From the NCBI GenBank assembly GCA_902537055.1, contig CACAZW010000005.1, forward strand, positions 1 to 64,000: a stretch of DNA of 64,000 nucleotides, in the 5' to 3' direction. A program made the translations under genes and the position numbers. How positions within the stretch are numbered: position 1 is the stretch's first letter; the number at the start of each line of letters is the position of its first letter. The notes under the pieces were generated by a model. It was not told the DNA's origin. It saw only the letters and a list, made by a program, of their open reading frames with translations, and did not search any database. The DNA comes from an uncultured Pelagibacteraceae bacterium (GTDB lineage Bacteria; Pseudomonadota; Alphaproteobacteria; Pelagibacterales; Pelagibacteraceae). Shown here piece after piece: positions 35,111 through 44,463 of the stretch.

Positions 35111-36150
35111 TGTCAGATACAAAAAATCTTAATCATAACAGAAAAAAAGACTTTTTAAGTAAAGAGGTTGAACATATTGATATTACATCTTTTGACTCTA
35201 GAAAAATTATATCTTCTATGGAAAAAATGTCTTTTGTTTCAAGAGAAACTGCTAATGCATCCAAGATATATAATGAAATGCTTAAAGATAAAGATTGTAC
35301 AATATTCTTAACTCTTGCAGGGTCTACTTCTGCTGCTGGATGTATGCATATTTATAGAGATATGGTTAAATACAACATGGTAGATGCAATTGTAGCAACT
35401 GGAGCATCTATAATAGATATGGATTTTTTTGAAGCGCTTGGATTTAAACATTACCAAGGATCACAATATCAAAATGATAATGAACTTAGAGATAATTATA
35501 TAGATAGGATTTATGATACTTACATCGATGAAGAGGAGCTCCAGGTTTGTGATAAAACAATAGGAGAAATAGCAGACAAACTTGAGCCGAAGTCTTACAC
35601 ATCGAGAGAATTTATTAAAGAGATTGGCAAATATCTAAAAACTAATTCTAAAAAGAAAGGTTCTTTAATTGAAACAGCTTTTGATAACGATGTACCTATA
35701 TTCTGTCCTGCATTTACAGACTCAAGTGCAGGTTTTGGATTAGTCATGCATCAAGAGAGAAATCCAAAAAATCATATTACAATAGACTCAATTAGAGAAT
35801 TTAGAGAATTAACAGAGATTAAAATTAAATCTAAAGGGTCGGGATTATTCATGATTGGTGGCGGAGTTCCTAAAAACTTTATACAAGACACGGTAATTTG
35901 TGCTGAACTTTTGGGAAAAAATGTAGACATGCACAAATATGCAATACAAATTACTGTTGCTGACTCAAGAGATGGAGCTTGCAGTAGTTCAACATTAAAA
36001 GAAGCAAGTTCATGGGGTAAGGTTGATACTACCAAAGAACAAATGGTATTTGCTGAAGCAACCAGTGTTTTACCATTAATAGCAAGTGACGCCTATCATA
36101 CTGGAGAATGGAAAAATAGAGACAGAAAAAACTTTTCCAAAATATTTTGA
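35110..36150 (+). CDS. Deoxyhypusine synthase-family protein (probable homospermidine/polyamine synthase)
   Basis: The 346-residue protein is a bacterial deoxyhypusine synthase homologue: LTLAGSTSAAGCMH at the nucleotide site, DNDVPIFCPAFTDSSAGFG, and K304 in KEASSWGKV, which lines up with the catalytic lysine of human DHS (EAVSWGKI). Bacteria lack eIF5A, so the aminobutyl group is more likely passed from spermidine or putrescine to another amine, giving homospermidine. Its position between ODC and AguB supports polyamine synthesis. The exact product is not proven. Confidence 0.88.
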   Translation: MSDTKNLNHNRKKDFLSKEVEHIDITSFDSRKIISSMEKMSFVSRETANASKIYNEMLKDKDCTIFLTLAGSTSAAGCMHIYRDMVKYNMVDAIVATGASIIDMDFFEALGFKHYQGSQYQNDNELRDNYIDRIYDTYIDEEELQVCDKTIGEIADKLEPKSYTSREFIKEIGKYLKTNSKKKGSLIETAFDNDVPIFCPAFTDSSAGFGLVMHQERNPKNHITIDSIREFRELTEIKIKSKGSGLFMIGGGVPKNFIQDTVICAELLGKNVDMHKYAIQITVADSRDGACSSSTLKEASSWGKVDTTKEQMVFAEATSVLPLIASDAYHTGEWKNRDRKNFSKIF

Positions 36151-36153
36151 TAG

Positions 36154-37035
36154 ATGATCAAAAAAGTAAAAATTGGAATTATTCAAAGTAAAATTTCAGA
36201 TAATATTCAAAAAAATATAAATTCAGCTATTAAAAATATAAAAAAAGCAGCATCAAAAAAAGCTAAAATAATTTGTGTACCAGAACTATTTTTATCAAAT
36301 TATTTTTGTCAAACAGAAAGTCATTCCAACTTTAAGCTAGCGGAAAAAATACCTGGCAGAACTACAAAAATATTTTGTGAATTAGCCAAAGATTTACAAA
36401 TAGTATTAATGATTTCATTATTTGAAAAAAAAACACATGGCTTCTATCATAATACTAGTATCGTTATTAGCGAGAAAGGTAAAATTTTATCGAAATATAG
36501 AAAAATGCATATACCAGACGATCCTGGTTATTATGAAAAATTTTATTTTACTCCTGGAGATTTAGGTTTTAAATCTGTTAAAACAAAATTTGGTAAAATT
36601 GGACCTTTAATTTGTTGGGATCAATGGTTTCCAGAAGCTGCAAGATTGACTGCACTTAAAGGTGCACAAATAATTTTTTACCCTACTGCTATTGGATGGC
36701 ATCCAAAAGAGAAAAAAAAATTTGGAAAATCTCAACTAGACTCTTGGATAACAATGCAAAAATCTCACGCTATCGCAAATGGTACTTATGTGGTTGCTAT
36801 AAATAGAGTTGGTACAGAAAAAAAAGGTAAGAAGAAAATAGAATTCTGGGGAAACTCAATGATCATAGATCCTAGTGGGCAAATAATTGGAAAACTTGGA
36901 AATAAAAAAGAAGAAATTTTAATTCGTGAAATAAACTATAAAAACATTGATTCAGCTAGAGAGCATTGGCCTTTTTTAAGAGATAGAAGAATCGATTTTT
37001 ATAAAGGCATACTAAAAAATCCTGCAGATGAATGA
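36154..37035 (+). CDS. aguB: N-carbamoylputrescine amidase
   Basis: The 293-residue nitrilase-superfamily protein has the catalytic triad E44 (CVPELFLSNYF), K117 (YRKMHIPDDPGYYEKFYFTP) and C154 (LICWDQWFPEAAR). The first and third are close to AguB of plants and Pseudomonas. It splits N-carbamoylputrescine into putrescine, CO2 and ammonia. It lies 3 bp after the DHS-like gene and overlaps agmatine deiminase by 8 nt, the gene for the preceding step. Confidence 0.95.
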   Translation: MIKKVKIGIIQSKISDNIQKNINSAIKNIKKAASKKAKIICVPELFLSNYFCQTESHSNFKLAEKIPGRTTKIFCELAKDLQIVLMISLFEKKTHGFYHNTSIVISEKGKILSKYRKMHIPDDPGYYEKFYFTPGDLGFKSVKTKFGKIGPLICWDQWFPEAARLTALKGAQIIFYPTAIGWHPKEKKKFGKSQLDSWITMQKSHAIANGTYVVAINRVGTEKKGKKKIEFWGNSMIIDPSGQIIGKLGNKKEEILIREINYKNIDSAREHWPFLRDRRIDFYKGILKNPADE

Positions 37036-38080
37036 AAACTTTAATGGATTTAGAATGCCAGCTGAATGGGAGCCTCAAAATTCAGTTTGGATTGCTTGGC
37101 CTTATAATAAAAATGATTGGCCTGGATTATATCAATTTATTCCTGAAGTAGTTTTAAAGATTATAAAAAAAATTTCAAAAAATCAAAAAGTTAACTTAAT
37201 CATTAGCAAAAATATAAAAAATATAAAAAAATTAATAAAACTTAATAAAATTAAAAATATCAACTTCCACTATATTAAAACTGATAGAATATGGTTAAGA
37301 GATTCTGGACCCATATTTATAACAAACAAGGTCGAAAAGAAAAAAGTAATTCTAAATTTTGGTTTTAACGGATGGTCAAAGTATAAAAATTATAAAAATG
37401 ACAATAAAATCAATAATAGTATTAGTAAAATTGCTAATTTTAAAAAGATTGATCCAATAATCAAAAAAAAAGGCAGAATTAGAAAAATAATCATGGAAGG
37501 AGGGGCATTTGATATAAATGGCTCAGGTACAATTTTATTAACTGAAGAATGTTTGTTAAGCAAAATTCAAGAAAGAAATAAAAATTTTAGAAAAAAAGAC
37601 TACGAAAAAATATTTAATAAATACTTAAACATAAAAAACTTTATATGGCTTAAAAAAGGAATTGCAGGCGATGATACACATGGACATGTTGATGACATAT
37701 CAAGATTTGTTTCAAGAAATACGATTATGACTGCAGTTGAAAATAATAAAAAAGATATAAATTACAAAAACTTAAATAAGAATTTAAATATATTGAAAGA
37801 AAGTAAATGTGAGAAAGGAAAGAAATTCAAAATTATAAAAGTTCCTATGCCTTCACCAATTTATATTGAGAATACAAGAGTTCCTGCAAGTTATATGAAT
37901 TTTTATATTTGTAATAAAAAAATAATTCTTCCAATATTCAAAGTAAAAGAAGACAATATTGCAATTAAAATTTTCAAAAATTACTTTAGAAATAGAAAAA
38001 TCGAAACAGTTGACTGTAGCAAATTGATATGGGGATTTGGTGCAATACATTGCATGACACAACAAGAACCTAAAATTTAG
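37028..38080 (+). CDS. aguA: Agmatine deiminase
   Basis: The 350-residue protein is a PAD-family agmatine deiminase: FRMPAEWEPQNSVWIAWPY at the start, DRIWLRDSGP, KIIMEGGAFDINGSGT, GDDTHGHVDD, and the catalytic C342 in GFGAIHCMTQQEP. It converts agmatine to N-carbamoylputrescine. It is the last gene of the polyamine operon and abuts the convergent transporter gene with no gap. No arginine decarboxylase is visible here, so agmatine must come from elsewhere in the genome or from outside. Confidence 0.96.
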   Translation: MNENFNGFRMPAEWEPQNSVWIAWPYNKNDWPGLYQFIPEVVLKIIKKISKNQKVNLIISKNIKNIKKLIKLNKIKNINFHYIKTDRIWLRDSGPIFITNKVEKKKVILNFGFNGWSKYKNYKNDNKINNSISKIANFKKIDPIIKKKGRIRKIIMEGGAFDINGSGTILLTEECLLSKIQERNKNFRKKDYEKIFNKYLNIKNFIWLKKGIAGDDTHGHVDDISRFVSRNTIMTAVENNKKDINYKNLNKNLNILKESKCEKGKKFKIIKVPMPSPIYIENTRVPASYMNFYICNKKIILPIFKVKEDNIAIKIFKNYFRNRKIETVDCSKLIWGFGAIHCMTQQEPKI

Positions 38081-38629
38081 TTATGCTGCTTTTAGTGTGC
38101 CGAGTAATAATCTAAAAGGTATCAACATTACAAGAGCTACAAATATTTTTACCGCAAGATCTCCTAACGATAAAGTTACCCAAGGAATTCCCGTTCCATA
38201 AAATGATATTGAGAAAAATAAAAAAGTATCAACAGTTGAACCTATCAAAGAAGATGTTAAAGGTGCTATAAACCACTTTTTTTGTCTTAATTGATCAAAT
38301 ATCTGAACATCTAAAAGTTGGGCAATTATAAAAGCTGTTCCTGAACCAATTGCTATTCTTATAGAAATAAGATCAGTAAAATTAGTTGAAAATATTAAAG
38401 TAAACAAAATTCCAATTGTGAAGCCTATATAGACAATTTTTCTAGCTACTAATTTTCCAAAGGATCTGTTGGCTAAATCTGTAATTAAAAATGCAATTGG
38501 ATAACTAAAAGCACCGTAAGTTAAAATTTCCTCTAAACCGTAATATTTTATAGGAAATTGAACTAAATAATTAGATGCTAGCACAACCAATCCCATTAAA
38601 AATGAGAGAGTAAGGAAAACTTTATTCAT
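38081..38629 (-). CDS. VUT-family (YhhQ/QueT-like) queuosine-precursor transporter
   Basis: The 182-residue, six-helix membrane protein matches the YhhQ/VUT family: TYGAFSYPIAFLITDLANRS, RIAIGSGTAFIIAQLLDVQI and LTSSLIGSTVDTFLFFSISF. Family members import queuosine precursors such as preQ0. It is coupled to rpmB upstream by a one-base overlap (TAATG) and ends flush against aguA. Substrate is by family only. Confidence 0.88.
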   Translation of the reverse strand: MNKVFLTLSFLMGLVVLASNYLVQFPIKYYGLEEILTYGAFSYPIAFLITDLANRSFGKLVARKIVYIGFTIGILFTLIFSTNFTDLISIRIAIGSGTAFIIAQLLDVQIFDQLRQKKWFIAPLTSSLIGSTVDTFLFFSISFYGTGIPWVTLSLGDLAVKIFVALVMLIPFRLLLGTLKAA

Positions 38630-38910
38630 TATGCTGTTTTTGCGATTATTGATTTTTTAAGCTTTTTTAATCTTAACGATAAATCTCTTGATTTTGCAGA
38701 TTTTAAGAAATTATCAAAGCTACCTTTTTTATCTACAGATCTAACACCTGCATTTGAAACTGTTAATCTCATAGATTTTTTTAAAAGTTCACTTTTAAAT
38801 TTTACTTTCTTTAAATTTGGAAGAAATCTTCTTTTAGTTTTATTGTTAGCGTGACTAACATTATGGCCTTTTAGAGGGATTTTACCAGTAAGTTCGCATT
38901 TTTTAGACAT
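38629..38910 (-). CDS. rpmB: 50S ribosomal protein L28
   Basis: The 93-residue basic protein has the L28 start [20 protein letters not shown] followed by TKRRFLPNL, and the late [17 protein letters not shown]. It binds 23S rRNA near the exit region. It is slightly longer than E. coli L28 (78), as in other alphaproteobacteria. Its stop overlaps the start of the YhhQ-like gene by one base. Confidence 0.97.
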   Translation of the reverse strand: MSKKCELTGKIPLKGHNVSHANNKTKRRFLPNLKKVKFKSELLKKSMRLTVSNAGVRSVDKKGSFDNFLKSAKSRDLSLRLKKLKKSIIAKTA

Positions 38911-38953
38911 AAATTTTCAAGATGTATATGGTCTTAAAGAATACCAGTCAAGA

Positions 38954-40000
38954 TTAATTTTTTGTTCCAATAGCTTCAGAAATATTTTTAAAACCTTCTC
39001 TTTTTACAATTTCGTCGAGATCTTTATTAATCTTTGAAGCAATAGTTGGTCCTTTATAAACCATGCCTGTATACAATTGCACAAGAGTTGCACCGCTTAC
39101 AATTTTACTAAAAACGCCATCGGCAGAGTCAACGCCTCCAACTCCAATTATTAAAATTTTTTTTCCAACTAATTTAAAAAATTTATTAATCAATTCATTA
39201 GAGATATTTTCAAGTGGTTTTCCAGACAAACCGCCTTTCTCTAATTTATTTATATTAGATATATTTTCTCTATTTCTATCTGTCGTATTTGAAACTATAA
39301 CTATTTGAACATTATATTTTAAAAAAAGTTCTGAGATTTCATCAATACTTTTTTCATCAATATCAGGAGATACTTTGACTGCTATTGGCACATTTGAATT
39401 TAAATTTTTCTTTTCTTCATTTATGCATTTTAAAAGATTATCTAACTCTTCATTTTTGTGAAAGTTTCTTAAATTTTCTGTGTTAGGAGAAGAGATATTA
39501 ATTGTAATATAGTCTGCTAAATTATGAAATTTTCTGAAACAAATTAAATAATCTTCAACTCTGTTTTCAGTATCTTTATTAGGTCCTATATTAATGCCAA
39601 GTAATCCATTAGGTGAATTATTTTCAATATTTTTTTTACTTTCTTCTGATCCAATATTGTTAAATCCAAGTCTATTAATTAAAGCCTCATCTTCCTCCAA
39701 TCTGAACACTCTTGGCTTCGGATTTCCTATTTGTGGTTTAGGTGTAATTGTACCTACCTCAACAAAACCAAATCCTAGTTTGTATAGAGGATTGTAAACT
39801 TCTGCATTTTTATCAAATCCAGCAGCAACACCTAAAGGAGAATTTAAGGTTTTGTTTAAAAATTTAGTTTGGATAGTAACTCTGGTTGTTTTATCTATAG
39901 CTGGTATCTGATTTAACTTTAAAGCCTTTATTGCTAGCGAGTGTGCAACTTCTGGGCTAAATTTAAATATAAAAGGTCTTATAAGATTAAACATTTTCAA
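38954..40000 (-). CDS. pyrD: Dihydroorotate dehydrogenase (quinone), class 2
   Basis: The 348-residue protein has class 2 PyrD features: an N-terminal membrane-associating helix region, SPLGVAAGFDKNAEVYNPL, FVEVGTITPKPQIGNPKPR and INISSPNTENLRNF with the catalytic Ser. It oxidises dihydroorotate to orotate at the inner membrane and passes electrons to ubiquinone. It overlaps the lysyl-tRNA synthetase gene by 14 nt. Confidence 0.97.
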   Translation of the reverse strand: MKMFNLIRPFIFKFSPEVAHSLAIKALKLNQIPAIDKTTRVTIQTKFLNKTLNSPLGVAAGFDKNAEVYNPLYKLGFGFVEVGTITPKPQIGNPKPRVFRLEEDEALINRLGFNNIGSEESKKNIENNSPNGLLGINIGPNKDTENRVEDYLICFRKFHNLADYITINISSPNTENLRNFHKNEELDNLLKCINEEKKNLNSNVPIAVKVSPDIDEKSIDEISELFLKYNVQIVIVSNTTDRNRENISNINKLEKGGLSGKPLENISNELINKFFKLVGKKILIIGVGGVDSADGVFSKIVSGATLVQLYTGMVYKGPTIASKINKDLDEIVKREGFKNISEAIGTKN

Positions 40001-41555
40001 CCTTTTTTTTTATCAATTCTTTAGTTTCATTTACTCCAAAAAAACTAATGAAGAAGCCCATTCTGGGTCCATTTTCGTCACCAAATACAACCTCATAGAT
40101 AAGCTTAAACCATTCTCTTAAATTTTCTTTATAACCATTTTCTTTTCCTACGGTAAAAATATTTGTCTGAATATCTTCAGGAGCCATTTTATCATTACAA
40201 TTATCTAAAGACTTAATTAATGCTTTCAGTGCAACTTTCTCTTTTTCATTTGGAGTTTTGTAAATTTTTTTTGTTTTTATAACATCATTGAAATATTTTA
40301 TTGCATATTCAATTAAATTATCAAAAATTGGATGATCATTTTCATTGATTTCTGACTTGTATTTTTTTACAAATTTCCAAAGTAATTGTTTGCTGTCCGC
40401 ATTACTTGTTTCGACTAAATTTAAAAGCATTGAAAAAGTCATAATTGTATTTTCCTCTGGCATTGATCCATTATGTACATGCCAAACTGGATTCATTAAC
40501 TTCTGTAAATCATTTTGAGTTTTTCCTTTTTCTATAAAATCTAGATATTCATCAACAGCTTTTGGAACAACTTCTCTGTACAATTTTTTTGCTCTTTTTG
40601 GATTTTGATACATGTAAAGAGATAGACTTTGAGGAGATGCATAATTCAGCCATTCATCTATAGTTACTCCATTACCTTTTGATTTAGATATTTTTTCACC
40701 TTTTTCGTCCAAAAAAAGTTCATAAGCAAAACCAGATGGGTTAGATTTACCTAATGTTTTAATAATCTTAGTTGAAAGAATTGCACTCTCAATTAAATCC
40801 TTTCCATACATTTCAAAATCAACATCTAAAGCGTACCATCTCATTGCCCAATCAACTTTCCATTGTAATTTGCAGTTCCCGTCTAAAATACTTTTTTCCA
40901 ATTTTGATCCATTATTGTCAAATATGATTTTAGAAGATTTAGAATCAATTTCTAAAACAGGTATTTCAAGAACTTTTCCAGTTTCTGGGCATATTGGTAA
41001 AAAGGGGGAATAGGTTTTCTGTCTTTCTTTGCCTAAAGTTGGAAGAATTATTTCCATAATTTTTTCATAATTTTCTAGAACTAATTTTAGGGTATCATTA
41101 AAATAACCAGACTTGTAGAGTTCTGTAGAACTTTTAAATGAATATTTAAATTTAAAATTATCAAGAAATTGTTTCAACATATTATTATTATGTTCTCCAA
41201 AACTACTAAACTTTTCAAATGGATCAGGGACATCTGTTAAAGGTTTGTGAAGATTATTTTTGAGCTTTTCTTGATTTGGAACATTTTCAGGTACTTTTCT
41301 AAGACCATCCATATCATCAGAAAATGTAATAATTTCCTTTGGAATATCTGTTAAATGATCAAGAGCGTTGACAATCATTGTCGTCCTTGCAACTTCTCCA
41401 AATGTACCTATATGAGGTAGACCACTAGGGCCATAACCAGTTTGTAAAACTATTTTATTTTTTTTTTCTATGTTTGATTTTCTCTCTCTTAATAGCTTTT
41501 TTGCCTCAACAAATGGCCAGGCGTTTGTTTTGTCAAAATTTGTTTTGTCTATCAC
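39987..41555 (-). CDS. lysK: Class I lysyl-tRNA synthetase
   Basis: The 522-residue protein has class I motifs: GLPHIGTF (HIGH-like) and GEKISKSKGNGVT (KMSKS). The region IVLQTGYGPSGLPHIGTFGE is characteristic of LysRS-I, the archaeal-type enzyme also used by many alphaproteobacteria in place of the class II LysS. It charges tRNA-Lys. It overlaps pyrD by 14 nt and is divergent from trkH over 86 bp. Confidence 0.96.
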   Translation of the reverse strand: MIDKTNFDKTNAWPFVEAKKLLRERKSNIEKKNKIVLQTGYGPSGLPHIGTFGEVARTTMIVNALDHLTDIPKEIITFSDDMDGLRKVPENVPNQEKLKNNLHKPLTDVPDPFEKFSSFGEHNNNMLKQFLDNFKFKYSFKSSTELYKSGYFNDTLKLVLENYEKIMEIILPTLGKERQKTYSPFLPICPETGKVLEIPVLEIDSKSSKIIFDNNGSKLEKSILDGNCKLQWKVDWAMRWYALDVDFEMYGKDLIESAILSTKIIKTLGKSNPSGFAYELFLDEKGEKISKSKGNGVTIDEWLNYASPQSLSLYMYQNPKRAKKLYREVVPKAVDEYLDFIEKGKTQNDLQKLMNPVWHVHNGSMPEENTIMTFSMLLNLVETSNADSKQLLWKFVKKYKSEINENDHPIFDNLIEYAIKYFNDVIKTKKIYKTPNEKEKVALKALIKSLDNCNDKMAPEDIQTNIFTVGKENGYKENLREWFKLIYEVVFGDENGPRMGFFISFFGVNETKELIKKKVENV

Positions 41556-41641
41556 AACTACTTAAATATCCTTAATATCAGCCTTTTTAATAATTCATAT
41601 AGAGTTGAAATTTATTTACCATAAAATAATGTCCATTCAAA

Positions 41642-43090
41642 ATGTCCAATTATAAAACTGTCTTTTTTACCTTAGGGGTTTTGCAAATTATTTTAGGTCT
41701 TTCAATGATTGTACCTATTTTGGTTCAATTAATATTTGATCAAATTGATGCAGGATTTATCGGATCAATGATTGTTACTATTGTTTTTGGTTTTTTATTT
41801 TTCATTTCCAATTATGATCACGATAAAAAGATAAGTTTACCTCAAGCTTTTTTGCTCACAACACTTTCGTGGTTAAGTATTGCTATATTTGGTTCTTTAC
41901 CTTTAATTTTTTCTAGTACGGATTTGAGTTTTACAGATGCGTTTTTTGAGAGCATGTCTGGTATTACAACAACAGGATCTACAATTATCACGAATCTAAA
42001 TGAAACATCTAAAGCGATATTACTTTGGAGAGGAATGTTGCAGTGGTTTGGTGGTATTGGAATTATTGTAATGGCAATCACTTTAATGCCTTTAATGAAT
42101 ATAGGGGGTATGCAACTTTTCAATATTTCATCTAATGATACTTCTGAAAAAATTTTTCCTAAAACTAAAGAAGTTTCTTTGAGATTATTATCTATATATT
42201 CCTTATTAACTTTAACTTGTGCTTTTTTTTATTTTATATTTGGGATGAGTTTTTTTGATAGCATCGTGCATGCTATGACAACAATAGCGACTGGAGGTTT
42301 TGCAAATTATAATGAATCTATAGGTTATTTTAACAGCTCGTTAATAGAAATTAATGCAATAATATTTATTATTCTTGGAAGTATACCTTTTATTAGTTAC
42401 ATCAAATACTTAGCTGGAGACAATAAAATATTTTTCAAAGATACACAAATAAAAACTTTTATAATTTTAATTATTATTTCAATTCTTTTAATGTTTTTTT
42501 ATTTATCTGTTATAAATAAAAGCTTAACTGAGATAAGTTTTTTATCTGTTAGCTTTAATATAATTTCTATTTTAACTGGAACAGGATATGCTACAGAAAA
42601 TTTTAGTAATTGGGGTCAATTTCCATTAGTTTATTTCATAATTTTAATGTTCATTGGGGGGTGTGCGGGCTCTACAACTTGTGGAATAAAGATTTTTAGA
42701 GTTCAAATTTTGTATCAATTTATATCAAACCAGCTGAAAAAAATAATTTATCCTCGTGGAATTTTCAAAATTAAATATCAAAATAATAATGTGGATGAAA
42801 AATTTATGGACTCAATTATTTCTTTTATATTCCTTTACATATTAATATTTTTTGTTGTAACTGCGCTTTTATCGCTTGATGGATTAAATTTTATTACAGC
42901 AATTTCAGCAGCTGCCACGTCAATATCAAATGTTGGTCCAGGTTTAGGTGATATTATTGGTCCAAACGGAAGTTTTTCAAGCCTGTCTGATTTTTCTAAA
43001 TGGGTTCTCAGTGCTGCAATGATACTTGGAAGGTTGGAATTATTTGCAATTCTAGTATTATTTATTCCATCTTTTTGGAGAAAATATTAA
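41642..43090 (+). CDS. trkH: Trk-type potassium uptake protein TrkH
   Basis: The 482-residue membrane protein has the four pore repeats of TrkH with filter-like segments SMSGITTTGSTI, MTTIATGGFANYN, ILTGTGYATENF and AAATSISNVGPGLGDIIG. It takes up K+ together with TrkA, which is not in the window. Its stop shares a base with the ATG of the MFS transporter (TAATG). Confidence 0.95.
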   Translation: MSNYKTVFFTLGVLQIILGLSMIVPILVQLIFDQIDAGFIGSMIVTIVFGFLFFISNYDHDKKISLPQAFLLTTLSWLSIAIFGSLPLIFSSTDLSFTDAFFESMSGITTTGSTIITNLNETSKAILLWRGMLQWFGGIGIIVMAITLMPLMNIGGMQLFNISSNDTSEKIFPKTKEVSLRLLSIYSLLTLTCAFFYFIFGMSFFDSIVHAMTTIATGGFANYNESIGYFNSSLIEINAIIFIILGSIPFISYIKYLAGDNKIFFKDTQIKTFIILIIISILLMFFYLSVINKSLTEISFLSVSFNIISILTGTGYATENFSNWGQFPLVYFIILMFIGGCAGSTTCGIKIFRVQILYQFISNQLKKIIYPRGIFKIKYQNNNVDEKFMDSIISFIFLYILIFFVVTALLSLDGLNFITAISAAATSISNVGPGLGDIIGPNGSFSSLSDFSKWVLSAAMILGRLELFAILVLFIPSFWRKY

Positions 43091-44463
43091 TGTTTGAAAA
43101 AAAACAAACTTGGTCGGAATCTATTTTAGTTTACAAGGATATTCGAATGCTAAGAATATTACTTCTTGGTGCAATTAGTGGATTTCCTTGGGTTTTAATT
43201 GCCAGCAGTTTAAGCCTTTGGCTAAAAGAAGAAGGTTTAAGTAGATCCACTATTGGATGGGCAGGTTTAATATTTGGAGTGTACGCTTTTAATTATTTGT
43301 GGGCACCAATAATTGATAGAGTACAAATTCCATTTTTAACAAAAAGATTAGGGCATCGACGAGGCTGGATTGTCCTTATGCAAATTATAATTTTATTTAG
43401 TTTAATTGTTTGGAGTTTTATTAACCCCACAGAAAATTTGGCGTTACTAATTAGTGTTGGATTAGTTATAGCAATTGCTTCGGCAACACAAGATATTACA
43501 GTTGATGCGTTGAGAATCGAACAAATTAATGCAGATGAAGGAAAATCTATGGCAGCAGGTGCTGCTATGGCTGTAGTTGGATGGTGGACCGGATATAAGT
43601 TAGGTGGTGTTATAGCATTGTTTACTGCCGAATTTTTTCAAAACATTGGAATTGAAGATTACTGGCAAACTACTTTTTTAGTTCTTGGCATTGTAGTAAT
43701 CCTGATGAATATAGGTTTAATGTTTATACACGAGCCTATAACAACAGATAGGCAAAACAAACAAAAAGAAACAGACGAAATAATACAATCAAAACTTGGA
43801 TCAAATAATGTAATAACAAAATTTATTGCTTATATTACTGGTACAATAGGAGGTCCAATTATTAGTTTCTTCAAAAAAAATGGTTTCTCAATTGCAGTTG
43901 GAATCCTAGGCTTTGTCTTTCTTTTTAAAATTGGAGAAGCCTTTCTAGGAAGAATGTCCATAGTTTTTTATAAAGAAGTTGGATTTTCAAAAGGTGAGAT
44001 AGCCATATACTCAAAAACTTTAGGCTGGATAACGACAGTTGTATTTACATTATTAGGTGGAATATTTGCTATGAGAGCTGGCACAATAAAAACAATGTTT
44101 GTTGCAGGTGGATTTATGGCAGCAACAAATTTATTATTTGCTGCTCTCGCGTGGTCAGGAAAATCTGAGTGGTTGTTTGCTTTAGCGGTTATCGCTGATG
44201 ATATATCCGCAGCATTTGCAACTGTTGCTTTTGTAGCATTTATCTCTCTTTTAGTGGATAGGACTTATACCGCTACACAGTACGCACTTCTAGCTTCAAT
44301 TGGAACTGCAGGAAGAACGACCCTTGCTTCTTCATCCGGTGCTTTAGTTGATTGGCTAAATGGAGACTGGGGAACCTTTTTTATAATTACCACTTTAATG
44401 GTTATCCCATCTTTAATTTGTTTATGGTTTATAAAGAATAAAATTAAAATTGGTGCAAAATAG
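43090..44463 (+). CDS. MFS transporter, AmpG-like
   Basis: I start this at ATG 43090 (457 residues, MFEKKQTWSES), which overlaps the trkH stop by one base; an upstream in-frame Met at 43000 would overlap trkH by 91 nt and adds only a non-conserved stretch. The protein has about twelve to fourteen helices with GFPWVLIASSLSLWLKEEGL, LGHRRGWIVLMQ and ASATQDITVDALRIE. These fit AmpG-type muropeptide permeases of the PAT family, so import of cell-wall fragments is plausible. Confidence 0.85.
   Translation: MFEKKQTWSESILVYKDIRMLRILLLGAISGFPWVLIASSLSLWLKEEGLSRSTIGWAGLIFGVYAFNYLWAPIIDRVQIPFLTKRLGHRRGWIVLMQIIILFSLIVWSFINPTENLALLISVGLVIAIASATQDITVDALRIEQINADEGKSMAAGAAMAVVGWWTGYKLGGVIALFTAEFFQNIGIEDYWQTTFLVLGIVVILMNIGLMFIHEPITTDRQNKQKETDEIIQSKLGSNNVITKFIAYITGTIGGPIISFFKKNGFSIAVGILGFVFLFKIGEAFLGRMSIVFYKEVGFSKGEIAIYSKTLGWITTVVFTLLGGIFAMRAGTIKTMFVAGGFMAATNLLFAALAWSGKSEWLFALAVIADDISAAFATVAFVAFISLLVDRTYTATQYALLASIGTAGRTTLASSSGALVDWLNGDWGTFFIITTLMVIPSLICLWFIKNKIKIGAK

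Noticed and set aside
43000-43089. Extended N-terminus of the AmpG-like transporter from an upstream Met
   Set aside because: It would lie wholly inside trkH and adds residues unlike a transporter start; ATG 43090 gives a TAATG junction like other pairs here.
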